DNA of 64,000 nucleotides from an uncultured Bacteroidota bacterium (GTDB lineage Bacteria; Bacteroidota; Bacteroidia; AKYH767-A; OLB10): NCBI GenBank assembly GCA_903847585.1, contig CAINEC010000031.1, positions 32,870 to 96,869 of the forward strand, read 5' to 3'. Shown piece by piece: positions 20,703 to 31,401 of this stretch (position 1 is its first letter; each line of letters starts with the position of its first letter). The notes under the pieces were generated by a model. It saw only the letters and a program-made list of their open reading frames with translations, ran no database searches and was not told where the DNA came from. The position numbers and the translations under genes were made by a program.

Positions 20703-21773
20703 ATGAAAAGAGGTTACTTGCTGATCTGTTTAATATTGTTTTCTTTTTATTCAAATGCGCAACAAATTCCCAATTCCGTTTGCTTTTATTATAACTGGTA
20801 TGGGAGTAAATTGATAGATGGAGATAATTACCATTGGAAACATCCGGTGATGCCCGAAAATGATAAGGATACAACTAAAAAGTTATTTCTAGGTAATGGC
20901 GATATTGGCGCGAATTATTTTCCTGAGTTAGGAGAGTATTCGAGTGCAGATTCATTAGTTATTAAAAAGCACATGCAACAGATGGCTGCTGCAGGGTTTT
21001 GTATTGTGGCTGTTACATGGTTAGGTGAATCGGATTATACCTATAAGAGTCTTCCTATAATTTTCAAATATGCTGCTGAATCTAATTTAAAAGTTTGTTT
21101 TCAGATTGAACCTTGTGTTCGAAAAACAGCGATGATGACGGTGCAGCAAATGATTTTTATTATCAATCAATTTGGAAATGAGAAATCATTTTATCGTGAT
21201 GAAATAACTAAAAAGCCATTATTCTTTGTGTATGATTCTTATATGATTGATGCTGTAGAATGGAATAAGGTTTTAGGTAATAATTCCGATGAACTTATTT
21301 TTCGCAAGACCAAATACGATTCAGATGTAATTGGTTTATTTTGCTGGAAAGAGGATACTGCATTTTTTCAGAAGGCAGGCTTCGATGGAATGTATACATA
21401 TTTTGCAAGTCGTGGATTTACCTATGGGGCAAATCCCGATAATTGGAAATCTTTAAACGCATTTGCTAAGAATAACGATTTGAAATTTATTCCATCTGTT
21501 GGGCCAGGGTATAATGATAATCGTATCCGACCATGGAATAAAAAGAATACAAAAGATAGAGAAAAGGGTAGGTATTATGATCGTTTTTTTGAGGATGCTA
21601 TCAATTGTAAACTAGATTGGATAGCGGTAACCTCCTTTAACGAATGGCATGAAGGCACACAAATAGAGCCTGCTCAATCATACCAGTTTAAAGATGCCTT
21701 GTATTTGGATTATGAAGGATTGCCCAATGATTATTATATAACTAGGACTCGTTACTGGTTGAATAAAAAATAA
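20703..21773 (+). CDS. Glycoside hydrolase family 99-like secreted protein
   Basis: 'VCFYYNWYG', 'AGFCIVAVTWLG', 'WIAVTSFNEWHEGTQIEPA' typical of GH99/endo-mannosidase-like proteins. Confidence 0.82.
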   Translation: MKRGYLLICLILFSFYSNAQQIPNSVCFYYNWYGSKLIDGDNYHWKHPVMPENDKDTTKKLFLGNGDIGANYFPELGEYSSADSLVIKKHMQQMAAAGFCIVAVTWLGESDYTYKSLPIIFKYAAESNLKVCFQIEPCVRKTAMMTVQQMIFIINQFGNEKSFYRDEITKKPLFFVYDSYMIDAVEWNKVLGNNSDELIFRKTKYDSDVIGLFCWKEDTAFFQKAGFDGMYTYFASRGFTYGANPDNWKSLNAFAKNNDLKFIPSVGPGYNDNRIRPWNKKNTKDREKGRYYDRFFEDAINCKLDWIAVTSFNEWHEGTQIEPAQSYQFKDALYLDYEGLPNDYYITRTRYWLNKK

Positions 21774-21798
21774 AAAAGAGGGCCCAGCCCTCTTTTTT
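21773..21798. terminator. Bidirectional terminator between convergent genes
   Basis: AAAAAAGAGGGC-CCA-GCCCTCTTTTTT perfect stem flanked by A and T tracts. Confidence 0.88.
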
Positions 21799-21800
21799 AT

Positions 21801-23759
21801 TTAATTAATCATTTTGCTAATTTGTAATTTTATATTTTCTTTCTCAGGTCTACTGAATTTTTTATTAAACCCAATTACAGCAGAAAGTCCAAATCTGAAA
21901 TAGAGTTTGTAAGTTCTATCAAAATTTGTGAATGCAGATACTTCTGAAGTCAAGTGAACAGGCCCAAATGGGATTCTTAATCCAATTTCTCCTACACCAA
22001 AAGTTTGGTTGGTATAAGTAAAAACATTCGTAGAATCTTGAGTGAATGCTACACCCAAATTTACCATTAAGAATCTTCTTGCTATTAAGCTTCCACAAAT
22101 CGTAGTTAATTTAGGTTGTGTAAAGTTAATTGTATCTCCTTGTAAATCGTAAATACCGCTACTAGGATTTAAAAAACCTAATCTTAAACCAGCTTGTGAA
22201 TATTTATATCTATTATGTCCGTTTCTAGAAAGTCTTTTTTCTTCCACATTAAATTTGCGATAAATGCCAAATTGATAAAACGAAAACAAATCATCAAATA
22301 GTTTTTCACTATCTTCAATTCCAAATGATTTTCCATCTGCAAATTGCTTAGGACTATTTGCTAATGAGAAATTAAATTCCATTACATTTCGAGTAAAAGT
22401 TTTTTCTAAATACTTTTTCTTTTCCCTTTTGTAAAGCTTAAAAGAGACCTCATTGAGCTTATCGTAGATTTTCTCATTATAAGGAAAGTCTTTTCTAAAG
22501 TCCGAAATCATTTTAATGGCATTTTCATAATTCTTATTGTAAATCTTTTCATCAATTTTTTTTAATTCACTATTCACTTTTACGTCTTCAAGTTCTTTAC
22601 TAATGTTCGAATATTTCTTAGGGTCAATGTATGCATAAGGCTCTAGTCGAACAAACTTGGTGTAGGCTAAATCATAATTATTTTTAAATTCCAGTAGTTT
22701 ATCTATTTCTGATATTGATTTCCTGAAATATCTTTCTGACAATTCTTTTTCTTTCGACTTATAGCTTGTGAATACCTCATTATCTAAATTGGATAAAAAT
22801 TGAATTTCATTCAAGGCGCTTTCATAATCACTATTTCTTTCAAAGTCTTCAATCTTCTTGTTCTTTTCTTTTACAATTTCATCTAAGCATAACTGTTTAT
22901 TCGTTTTAGCTTCTTCATTAAAAGGATTCAATATTAATACATCACTGTATTTGTTATAAGCTTCTAAATACTTTCGCTCTTTTAAATATTTGGTATTTGC
23001 GTCTTTTAATAAATCTTCGATATAGCTATTAGAATAATTGCTCAATAAATAGTTAATATCAATTATCAAACTTTGATAATTGATATCGATAACTTCTAAC
23101 TGGTCAGTGTATACTCTATCATTTTTTATAAGGCTGCTAAGAACAGATTTGTTTTGATCAATTTTTTTCTTGCGCGTTGATAATTGAGATAAGCTTTCAT
23201 TGAAAAATTTAGAATTGTAATTAGCATCCGTTATTTCATTTTTTACTGATGTAGCTAATACTTGTGCACTTTTTATATCATCAGTAATCATTGAAATATA
23301 TGAATCGGTCAATTCCTTTTTTTCGATGTATAGAATAACATGCAGTTCTTTATTAATGTGATCATAACAATAGTCTGAATGAATTCCTGTAAGATTCATG
23401 AAAGTTGTTTGTAATGACTTGAAATCATATGCAATCACTTCACTCTTCCCTGATGATGTTGTAATTTGCGACTTATTGCTACGGTTTTCTGTTTTGATAT
23501 CCGTAACTATATTAGCCGACAATTCTTCCTTCATTTTGATCATTGAAGAGTTGTATGTACTTTCAATATATTTTTTCTTATCACAAGATAAATTTCCTTT
23601 GTATAAAACATAGAATCTAGTATCTGGATAACTAATTCTTCTGTAGGAATCTGAGCACCATGGTTTTAAATCTGCTGTTTGACCTGTGATTTTATAAGCC
23701 AACTTACAAGAACTTAAGGATAAAGAAAACAGAATAATTACTGAAAAAAGTTTTTTCAT
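21801..23759 (-). CDS. Lipoprotein with coiled/TPR-like region and C-terminal beta-rich domain
   Basis: Lipobox LSLSSCKLAYK; repeated helical segments; C-terminal outer-membrane-like segment. Confidence 0.5.
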   Translation of the reverse strand: MKKLFSVIILFSLSLSSCKLAYKITGQTADLKPWCSDSYRRISYPDTRFYVLYKGNLSCDKKKYIESTYNSSMIKMKEELSANIVTDIKTENRSNKSQITTSSGKSEVIAYDFKSLQTTFMNLTGIHSDYCYDHINKELHVILYIEKKELTDSYISMITDDIKSAQVLATSVKNEITDANYNSKFFNESLSQLSTRKKKIDQNKSVLSSLIKNDRVYTDQLEVIDINYQSLIIDINYLLSNYSNSYIEDLLKDANTKYLKERKYLEAYNKYSDVLILNPFNEEAKTNKQLCLDEIVKEKNKKIEDFERNSDYESALNEIQFLSNLDNEVFTSYKSKEKELSERYFRKSISEIDKLLEFKNNYDLAYTKFVRLEPYAYIDPKKYSNISKELEDVKVNSELKKIDEKIYNKNYENAIKMISDFRKDFPYNEKIYDKLNEVSFKLYKREKKKYLEKTFTRNVMEFNFSLANSPKQFADGKSFGIEDSEKLFDDLFSFYQFGIYRKFNVEEKRLSRNGHNRYKYSQAGLRLGFLNPSSGIYDLQGDTINFTQPKLTTICGSLIARRFLMVNLGVAFTQDSTNVFTYTNQTFGVGEIGLRIPFGPVHLTSEVSAFTNFDRTYKLYFRFGLSAVIGFNKKFSRPEKENIKLQISKMIN

Positions 23760-23770
23760 TTTTCCAATTA

Positions 23771-24334
23771 TTAATCTTTATTCATTGCTTTATCCCACTC
23801 CGAATCAAAATTCTTATAATCTTGATCTAATTGTTTTTTATCGCTATCTGATATTTTCTTTCTAGTTGCCGCTTTTAGGTTGTCCCTTGGTATTTCAATA
23901 GCCACATAGTAAGTATATGTTTGGTCTTTTTCTTTGAAAGCTTTTTCACAGTTTAATGAAAGACCCTGCATTGCTTCTGAGATGATTTCCCTTTTTTCGC
24001 CCTCAACTACGTTTTCATAATCTTTTGTCGTACCAACTTGATTTTGTTTAGAGTAATTTTTTAAAAACGATTCAAGTTTGACTTCAATCTGTCTTGCTAA
24101 TTCTTTTTCAGCATTGTTCATAGCTATTTCTTTAGCATAGTTAAGTTCAATACTATTTCCCATGCTACTAGCTCTGATTATAGATTTGTCAGACTGGTAC
24201 TCCTTTCCAGTACATGGTAGGCGGATTTCTTCACTATCTTGAACTTTAGTGATGTCCTTACCATGCTTACATGAATTTAATAGAAACAGGGAAGCTAATG
24301 CTAATACCTGCACATTAATTAGTTTTGTTTTCAT
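23771..24334 (-). CDS. LPP20-like lipoprotein
   Basis: Lipobox LLNSCKHG; 'SDKSIIRASSMGNSIELNYAKEIAMNNAEKELARQI' resembles the LPP20 fold. Confidence 0.55.
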   Translation of the reverse strand: MKTKLINVQVLALASLFLLNSCKHGKDITKVQDSEEIRLPCTGKEYQSDKSIIRASSMGNSIELNYAKEIAMNNAEKELARQIEVKLESFLKNYSKQNQVGTTKDYENVVEGEKREIISEAMQGLSLNCEKAFKEKDQTYTYYVAIEIPRDNLKAATRKKISDSDKKQLDQDYKNFDSEWDKAMNKD

Positions 24335-24469
24335 ATTATATTATTTATTTTATTTGCGGTTCGAAATTACTAAAAATAAGATTATTATAAAAAATATTTT
24401 GCTTAGTCGATTTGAAGAATTTCTTTATAATAATAGTCTTGTGTTTATTTTTTTTATTATTTTAGGTGT

Positions 24470-24772
24470 ATGAAAATATGGCATCTTAAAGCATTTCTTG
24501 CAGCAATTTTAATATTGTGTTTGGCTCCATTTCCTAAAGAGTTCTATTTAATTGTTCGTTATGCCGCTACTTTTGGATTTGGTATCCTTGCTTTTCAAGC
24601 TTATGTATCGAAAACTCCGAGAGTTGTATTATATCTATTCTTATCTTTTATTTTTCAGCCTTTTTATAATGTTGATTTGGATGACTTATTCTGGCAGATT
24701 ATTTATATTTTGGTTGCTGTATGGTTGGTTTATGATATAAATTTAAAAAGACTTAAAAGTGAGAAAAAATAA
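24470..24772 (+). CDS. Small membrane protein (DUF6804-like)
   Basis: ~100 aa, several TM segments, 'PFPKEFYLIVRYA ... FQPF'. Confidence 0.55.
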   Translation: MKIWHLKAFLAAILILCLAPFPKEFYLIVRYAATFGFGILAFQAYVSKTPRVVLYLFLSFIFQPFYNVDLDDLFWQIIYILVAVWLVYDINLKRLKSEKK

Positions 24773-25412
24773 ATCGGTTGTTCGATTAGTAGTATTTTGT
24801 TTTATCGCTGTTATTTTAATTTTTATATTTTTATTTAGAGGTTGGCTTAAGTATGAAGTTAAATCTATTGTCAATAAAAATTCAAATAAAAATGTAGTTT
24901 GTAAAAATTGTGATAGCTATTTTAAAGACGGTGTTGCTACTCATCAAACAGCTTATGTAAAAGAAGGAATCAAACCTCAAAAGGAATTAAGTGATTTAGA
25001 AAATTTAGAAAGGCGAGGTGTTCTCGTTAAATTAATCACCAACAATGATTATTCTCTTCGAAAAATGGAACATTCACGTCCCTTGGTTTTACCTAAAGTT
25101 AGTTCGTTTTTGAATGATTTGACAAAAGAATACAAGCATCAACTTAAGGATTTAAATTATGTTCCTTTTGAGATTACTAGTGCTACAAGATCAAAAAGGA
25201 CGGTCCGACAGTTAATGGGCAATAATGTTAATGCAATTACCAATAGCGCCCATCTAAAAGGGAAAACAATCGATATTAGTTACATAAAATTCAGTTCAAA
25301 TACTAAACAATTAAATTGCTTTATAAAGGCTGTTAAAAATTTGCAAGATCAAAATCGATGCTTTGTTAAATTTGAGCGTGCTCAAGGATGCTTACATATA
25401 ACTGTTAGGTAA
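24759..25412 (+). CDS. DUF5715 / M15-peptidase-like secreted protein
   Basis: TM/signal anchor; 'ITSATRSKRTVRQLM...NSAHLKGKTIDISYI' resembles the SxHxxGxAxDI metal site of M15 peptidases; GTG start overlapping upstream CDS. Confidence 0.5.
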   Translation: MRKNKSVVRLVVFCFIAVILIFIFLFRGWLKYEVKSIVNKNSNKNVVCKNCDSYFKDGVATHQTAYVKEGIKPQKELSDLENLERRGVLVKLITNNDYSLRKMEHSRPLVLPKVSSFLNDLTKEYKHQLKDLNYVPFEITSATRSKRTVRQLMGNNVNAITNSAHLKGKTIDISYIKFSSNTKQLNCFIKAVKNLQDQNRCFVKFERAQGCLHITVR

Positions 25413-25513
25413 CATTTAGTAGTTTATTAAGAGTTTATTTATATTGATTGATTTTGATAGGATGTTTTTTTAGTTTAAATTTGATTTTCTATCAATATTT
25501 ATATTTTAATTAA

Positions 25514-27802
25514 ATGTTTCAAATAGTTGTACATGATACCTCGGGTATTGTTGAATCTAGCTTAAATCCCAATGAAAAGATTATTGTAGGCAGAAATCCA
25601 GAAGGAGGAAAGGCTTTAGTCTTAAAAGATACATCCATTTCTAGAAGTCATGTAATGATTGAGATGATAGGGAATGATGTTTTTATAACGGATCTAGGTA
25701 GCATGAATGGTACTTATATCGAGGGAAGAAAGCTTCAACCTCATCAAAAAACACTTTTAAGTTCTTTTGCATATTTAGGATCCATTAAATTGGAAGTCAA
25801 AAAGGGTGGTCCGCGCAGCGGCCCTATAAAGGATGCTGGTAAATCAAGCTTTGGTAAAGGGTTGCAAGAGTTGTTGAGCTCTAAAAATCAGATTGTTGTT
25901 GGTAGAGATGAGGCTTGTGATTTTCCTATTAATGATTTTACAGTTTCTCGCCGTCATGCAATGTTTTCTAAGTCGGGGAATGATTATTATGTAGAAGATT
26001 TAGGAAGCACTAATGGTACTTTTGTTAGTGGATCTAGGATAAAAGGGAAGTATAAAATAAGTGATAATGATACCATTTTTGTTGGATTGTTTGCCTTTCG
26101 TTTAGGTGAGCCAATGATGGATTTTAGTAGGGAAAATGCTATCACCGTTAGCCAGGTTACTAAAAAATTCAAAAATGGATACGTCGGATTACACCCCATC
26201 ACGGTAAACATTCCAACCGGTAAATTGGTAGCACTTATGGGACCAAGTGGTTGTGGTAAAAGTACTTTTTTGAAAACGCTTACAGGAGATCAACCTGCCT
26301 CTGCTGGTTCAGTTAAAATATTTGGATTAGATCTATATCAAAATTTTGAAATATTAAAACAGAAAATAGGATATGTACCGCAAGATGATATTGTACACCG
26401 TGAGTTAACGGTTCGAAATACTTTATTTTATGCGGCTAAGTTGCGTTTGCCGGATGCAGATGATAATGAGATTAACAAGCGTTCACAAGAGGTTTTACAA
26501 GCCTTAAATATGACGGATGACCCTAAAATTCTTGATACGAAGGTAGGGGAGTTGTCTGGCGGACAAAGAAAGCGAATTTCGATTGCAGTAGAGCTCATTA
26601 GTCAGCCTCTAATTTTGTTTTTGGATGAGCCTACGAGTCCGTTAGACCCTGAAACAATTGATGAGTTCTTAAAGTGTTTAGAGGGGCTTTGTAAAAATGG
26701 AACTACTGTTGTAATGGTAACTCATAAGCCAGAGGATTTAACATATGCCGATAAATTAATTTTCTTAGGCTCCGGCGGATTCCATGTATATGAAGGTTCT
26801 AAGGATGATATTCTATCCCATTTTTCAAAGTCGAATATTATTAAAGTCTATTCTCTCCTTAAGACAAAAGATGCTAGTAAGCCTTGGTATGACAAATGGT
26901 ATACTACAAAAGCGCCCGTTGCCAATGCGAATAGTTCTCAGAAAATTAATAAAGACAAATCAGTTAATTTAATTCATCAATTTATTTGGCAAACAGCCAG
27001 GTATTTTAATGTTAAAGTTAGTAATACGATGAATATGGCACTGATTTTTGCGCAGCCAATCATTATAGCATTACTCTTGATTTTTGTTTTTGAAAATATA
27101 ATTGAAACATCAAGTGAAGGAAATATAAAATTTGGTAATCCTTCAATTTTATTCTTGATGGCCATTGCAGCAATCTGGTTTGGGGTCAATAATGCGGCAA
27201 AAGAAATTGTCGCTGAAATACCTATTTACCGTCGAGAACGAATGTATAACTTAAGAATAGGAACTTATTTGTTTAGTAAATGGGTGGTGCTCCTGTTTTT
27301 TAGCTTTGCGCAACTGGTTATTTTCTTGGCATTGCTTAAAATGAAATATCAAGATGATTTAGGGAATTTTCCTGAAACGCTTGGATTCTTATTATTTGTT
27401 TCTTCTTGTTCAATTGTCTTTGGATTATTGTTAAGCGTTATGACCACTACCACAGAGGAGGTTATGAGTATTTTACCAATTGCCTTAATGCCGCAGATTA
27501 TACTATCTGGTATTCTTTCCAAAATCACAAGCCCCTTTATTGAAGGATTAAGTTATTTTACTTTTGGTAGATGGGGTACTGAAGGCTTGGCACGAATACA
27601 AGATATGGATAAGGAGGATAAAGATTTGATGTTTATGGCGGAGAATCATCAAATAAAAGATAATTTGTATGGTGCTGGTGATGACTTATTGAAGTTCTTT
27701 AATACGTTAGAGGGTAATTTGTCAATTCTTTTAGCTTTAAAAATTATGATGGTTGTTTTGATTGTAACAAAGCTAGTTAGTGCAGATAGTAAGAGAAGTT
27801 AA
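25514..27802 (+). CDS. FHA-FHA-ABC transporter (ABCG-type ATPase plus ABC-2 membrane domain)
   Basis: Two FHA motifs (GRNPEGG...SISRSHVMIE...GSMNGTY; GRDEACDF...VSRRHAMF...GSTNGTF); Walker A GPSGCGKST; LSGGQRKR; C-terminal TM block. Confidence 0.93.
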   Translation: MFQIVVHDTSGIVESSLNPNEKIIVGRNPEGGKALVLKDTSISRSHVMIEMIGNDVFITDLGSMNGTYIEGRKLQPHQKTLLSSFAYLGSIKLEVKKGGPRSGPIKDAGKSSFGKGLQELLSSKNQIVVGRDEACDFPINDFTVSRRHAMFSKSGNDYYVEDLGSTNGTFVSGSRIKGKYKISDNDTIFVGLFAFRLGEPMMDFSRENAITVSQVTKKFKNGYVGLHPITVNIPTGKLVALMGPSGCGKSTFLKTLTGDQPASAGSVKIFGLDLYQNFEILKQKIGYVPQDDIVHRELTVRNTLFYAAKLRLPDADDNEINKRSQEVLQALNMTDDPKILDTKVGELSGGQRKRISIAVELISQPLILFLDEPTSPLDPETIDEFLKCLEGLCKNGTTVVMVTHKPEDLTYADKLIFLGSGGFHVYEGSKDDILSHFSKSNIIKVYSLLKTKDASKPWYDKWYTTKAPVANANSSQKINKDKSVNLIHQFIWQTARYFNVKVSNTMNMALIFAQPIIIALLLIFVFENIIETSSEGNIKFGNPSILFLMAIAAIWFGVNNAAKEIVAEIPIYRRERMYNLRIGTYLFSKWVVLLFFSFAQLVIFLALLKMKYQDDLGNFPETLGFLLFVSSCSIVFGLLLSVMTTTTEEVMSILPIALMPQIILSGILSKITSPFIEGLSYFTFGRWGTEGLARIQDMDKEDKDLMFMAENHQIKDNLYGAGDDLLKFFNTLEGNLSILLALKIMMVVLIVTKLVSADSKRS

Positions 27803-27832
27803 TCTTAAATAATTTAATTATTAAATAATGTT

Positions 27833-29059
27833 ATGAGGCAATATTTAGTTGGTCGGTCTTCAAAATGCAATATCGTTCTTACAGATGGAACAATATCCGC
27901 TAATCATGCTTCTATTTTAATACAGCCAGATGGTAGTGTATGGTTGCAGGATCTCGGATCAATGAACGGAACGTTTGTAAATAACAATCGACTCGTTGCA
28001 CCAATAAGAATTTATCCTGGAGATAAAGTAAAACTTGGTAATTATTATTGGAACTGGGAGTCGATTTTGTCCACACCAGCTAGTCCTAATCAGGCGCCAA
28101 TTTATCAAAGTTCACTTCCTCCATCACGAGGTGCGAATATTGAAGTTACAAGTAGTAATAGTCCTAACAAGTGGCTATTCGTGCTTGGCGGTATTGCTCT
28201 CATAGCTGCGGTGACATTTTTAGGAATAAAAATGGGGTCTTCAAGTGATGAAAAAGAAAAAACAACAAAAAATGAAGATAAAAAAGGTGAACAGAAGAGC
28301 CCTCAGCAGAAAACCGCAACGGAAATTGAATATAGCACAAGTTGTTTAACGGATTCCTCAATTGCAGGTACTGGAATTAAAATCGGACGGGAGATTGAGA
28401 ATACAATGGTAAATATGGCCAATGTAAAAGTGACCATCGAAGATGAGGAAAAAGTTGGGGATGAAGTGTATAAAGATATTGATAAGGAAGAGGAGATTAT
28501 TACTTCTGGAGATGATTATAATCGAATTTATAATTTATTAAAAAAGATATTAGCTAAAATTCCTAATCCGAAATTTGATTATAAAATTTACCTAGTCAAA
28601 TCAGATATGATTAATGCTTTTACAGCTGGAGGAAGAATCTATGTTTATCAAGGTATCATTGATTTTACTAAGTCAGAAGATGAATTAATAAGTGTAATTG
28701 GTCACGAGGTTTATCATAATGAGCTAGGACATATAGCTAATGCGATTAAAAAGGAAAAAGCAACAGAATCTATATTAGGCGAAGGAACAGGTTGGATTGC
28801 AAACGCGGCTTCTGCTATTTTAACACCGTCGTTTAATCAAGAGCAAGAGGCGATGAGTGACTTTCACGGTGTAGATGTTACTATAGCATGTGGGTATGAT
28901 GGATGCCAAACAATTAATTTATGGGCTAGGATGTCTGAAAATGAAGAGGAAGAGCAAAACGAACTTAATAAGTTAGCACGAACGCATCCTTTTAGTAACG
29001 AGCGCAAAGAATGTGTGAGAAATCATATTCAAAGGAATTATAATTATATTTGTAAATAG
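27833..29059 (+). CDS. FHA domain - TM - M48 family metalloprotease
   Basis: GRSSKCNIVLTDGTISANHASI...GSMNGTFVNNNR FHA; TM (WLFVLGGIALIAAVTFLGI); GHEVYHNELGHI (HExxH). Confidence 0.9.
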   Translation: MRQYLVGRSSKCNIVLTDGTISANHASILIQPDGSVWLQDLGSMNGTFVNNNRLVAPIRIYPGDKVKLGNYYWNWESILSTPASPNQAPIYQSSLPPSRGANIEVTSSNSPNKWLFVLGGIALIAAVTFLGIKMGSSSDEKEKTTKNEDKKGEQKSPQQKTATEIEYSTSCLTDSSIAGTGIKIGREIENTMVNMANVKVTIEDEEKVGDEVYKDIDKEEEIITSGDDYNRIYNLLKKILAKIPNPKFDYKIYLVKSDMINAFTAGGRIYVYQGIIDFTKSEDELISVIGHEVYHNELGHIANAIKKEKATESILGEGTGWIANAASAILTPSFNQEQEAMSDFHGVDVTIACGYDGCQTINLWARMSENEEEEQNELNKLARTHPFSNERKECVRNHIQRNYNYICK

Positions 29060-29087
29060 AGTTTATTAAGATTTTATATTAATTAAA

Positions 29088-30641
29088 GTGGAACACGAAT
29101 TACCAGCCGGCACCTTATTAGCTGGACGTTATCGAATTAAAAAAGTATTAGGCCAAGGGGGATTTGGAATCACCTATTTGGCTACTTTTTTAGCAGATAA
29201 TTCGCAGGTTTGTGTAAAGGAGCTTTATTTAAGTGGGTCGTGTACACGAAACTCTAATTATTCTATTCAATCGCAAAATCTGAAAGATATTCCTTTTCAG
29301 TCTTTCAAAGATAAATTTATTACTGAAGCAAGAGAGTTAGCAAAATTTAATCATCCAGGTATTGTAAGGGTGAGTGATGTTTTTGAGCAGTTTGGGACAG
29401 CGTACTATGTGATGGACTATGTTGAAGGATCTAACTTAAAGCAATTTGTTGAGCAGCATGGTAAGTTAAGTTTACCAATGGCGCGCAATATAATTTTTCA
29501 ATTACTCGAAGCACTAAAAGAGGTTCATAAAAAAGGTTTGCTGCATCGAGATATAAAACCCGATAACGTTCTCTTAAGTATTGATAATAGAGTAGTGTTG
29601 ATAGATTTTGGTTCGGCACGTACTTTTGAGCAAGGCAAAACACAATCACATACCACTATTCTTACTCCCGGATACGCTCCTATTGAGCAATACTCTGATG
29701 TAGCAAAACGAGGCCAATTTTCGGACATTTATTCTTTAGGTGCAACCTTCTATTTTATGCTTACGGCAAAAAAGCCTGTTTCTGCTACCGATAGAGCCTT
29801 AGTTGAATTTCCTAAAATATCAACATTAAATCCAGAGGTAAGCAACGGATTAAATGCAATTATTTTTAAATGTATGAATATGGCGCCTGAAAAGCGCTAT
29901 CAAACTATTGAAGACTTATTAGTAGGATTAAAAGAAGAAAGTGTATGGTCATTAAATGGTGTGAAAGAATCCGAATCGGCTCCTCCTCCTTTGATAGTAG
30001 ATGTTGAAAAAGAAAAAGAAAAATCATCCACGCGTTTTACATGGTTTTTACTTATTGCTGTAATCGGTTTTCTAATCTATGTATTTGCTAAGCCTAGAGA
30101 AAATACATATTACACTCCTGAAGAAGTAACAGCAACAGAAGAAGCTGTGAGTTCAGAATCATCTGATTTAACCGGATATATCAATGATGTAACCACTGCT
30201 GAGGCTACTGATGCAGTGGCTGAGTCAGATAATAATTCAAATAATAATTATTATGAAGTATCTGAAACCGCAGACTATTATTATCCCGAAAATGTAAATT
30301 TTACAAACAACTCTAATAACAAGGTTTACATGAGTTTTGCTTATAAGGATAACGATGGAGATTGGATTTGTCAAGGTTGGTATCCAATTGAAGGAAACTC
30401 AAGTTACTCATTTGATCTTCCGTATAGATATATGGGTAATGAAATATATTGGTTTGGTCAAGCAGATAATTATGCCGAGTATACAAGTAGTGATAAATAT
30501 TTTACTGTGGATCAAGGAGGTTCGAGTGGATTTAAATCAATAAACGGTAGAATGGTTGAAAGCGGAAACGGAAGTCAAGTTAGAAAAGGTTTTTATAAAC
30601 TGCGTTTAAATGGTGGAACAACTTATCAAGGCTTGGATTAG
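29088..30641 (+). CDS. Ser/Thr protein kinase with TM and C-terminal DUF1036-like domain
   Basis: GQGGFGITY, CVKELY, LHRDIKPDNVLL, LIDFGSAR; C-terminal 'NNKVYMSFAYKDNDGDWICQGWYPIEGNSSYSF'; probable GTG start. Confidence 0.93.
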   Translation: MEHELPAGTLLAGRYRIKKVLGQGGFGITYLATFLADNSQVCVKELYLSGSCTRNSNYSIQSQNLKDIPFQSFKDKFITEARELAKFNHPGIVRVSDVFEQFGTAYYVMDYVEGSNLKQFVEQHGKLSLPMARNIIFQLLEALKEVHKKGLLHRDIKPDNVLLSIDNRVVLIDFGSARTFEQGKTQSHTTILTPGYAPIEQYSDVAKRGQFSDIYSLGATFYFMLTAKKPVSATDRALVEFPKISTLNPEVSNGLNAIIFKCMNMAPEKRYQTIEDLLVGLKEESVWSLNGVKESESAPPPLIVDVEKEKEKSSTRFTWFLLIAVIGFLIYVFAKPRENTYYTPEEVTATEEAVSSESSDLTGYINDVTTAEATDAVAESDNNSNNNYYEVSETADYYYPENVNFTNNSNNKVYMSFAYKDNDGDWICQGWYPIEGNSSYSFDLPYRYMGNEIYWFGQADNYAEYTSSDKYFTVDQGGSSGFKSINGRMVESGNGSQVRKGFYKLRLNGGTTYQGLD

Positions 30642-30699
30642 AATATTCTAACCAAAAAAATAACATATAAATATATTTAAATAAATAAACTCATAAATT

Positions 30700-31401
30700 A
30701 TGTCACAGTTTAACACCTGCCCACAAGGCCATTTCTACTCTTCAACATTAACAGCTTGTCCGTTTTGTAAAACACAAACTGTTCCTGATCCTACAGTAAA
30801 AACAAATCCTTCAAACAATGATAGAACAATAATAAGCGGAGGTGGAAACCCTGGTGCTAATACAGCTGCGCCTACCATCCCGTACAATAGCGGACATTCT
30901 GGTTCTGATGCGCCTACTCAATTCAATCCAGGCTTAGGTGGTGCGCCAAATCAAGGTGGACAAAGTTCTCCAAAAGTAGATGATGGAGATCGTACTGTTA
31001 TTCATCGTCCGGCTGCTCCTTCAGGTGCTGGGAAAAAAACGGAAGATCCTGCAGCGCCAGCACAAGCGCCAAGCTCTTCTACACGTAAAATTATTGGTTG
31101 GTTAATCACATTTACGCATGATGCATTTGGTACCGATTATCGCTTATATGAAGGACAAAACTCAATTGGTAGAGAGGTAGGTTCTACCTTGCGTATTATT
31201 CAAGATGGAAGTATTTCAAGTAAACATGCTACTATTTTATGTAAGAATTTTAAGCTTTATTTACGCGATGAAATGGCCTCTAACTCGAGCTATATAAACG
31301 GTGAAGAATTGGCGCCAGGTGCCACTAAAGAAATTCATGATGGCGATACAATTAAATTTAGTAATACCGAGTTCTTATTGCGTACAGCTTTTATAAAATA
31401 A
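30700..31401 (+). CDS. FHA domain protein with N-terminal zinc-ribbon-like motif
   Basis: 'CPQGHFYSSTLTACPFCKTQ'; 'SIGREVGSTLRIIQDGSISSKHATIL...SNSSYINGE' FHA. Confidence 0.88.
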   Translation: MSQFNTCPQGHFYSSTLTACPFCKTQTVPDPTVKTNPSNNDRTIISGGGNPGANTAAPTIPYNSGHSGSDAPTQFNPGLGGAPNQGGQSSPKVDDGDRTVIHRPAAPSGAGKKTEDPAAPAQAPSSSTRKIIGWLITFTHDAFGTDYRLYEGQNSIGREVGSTLRIIQDGSISSKHATILCKNFKLYLRDEMASNSSYINGEELAPGATKEIHDGDTIKFSNTEFLLRTAFIK

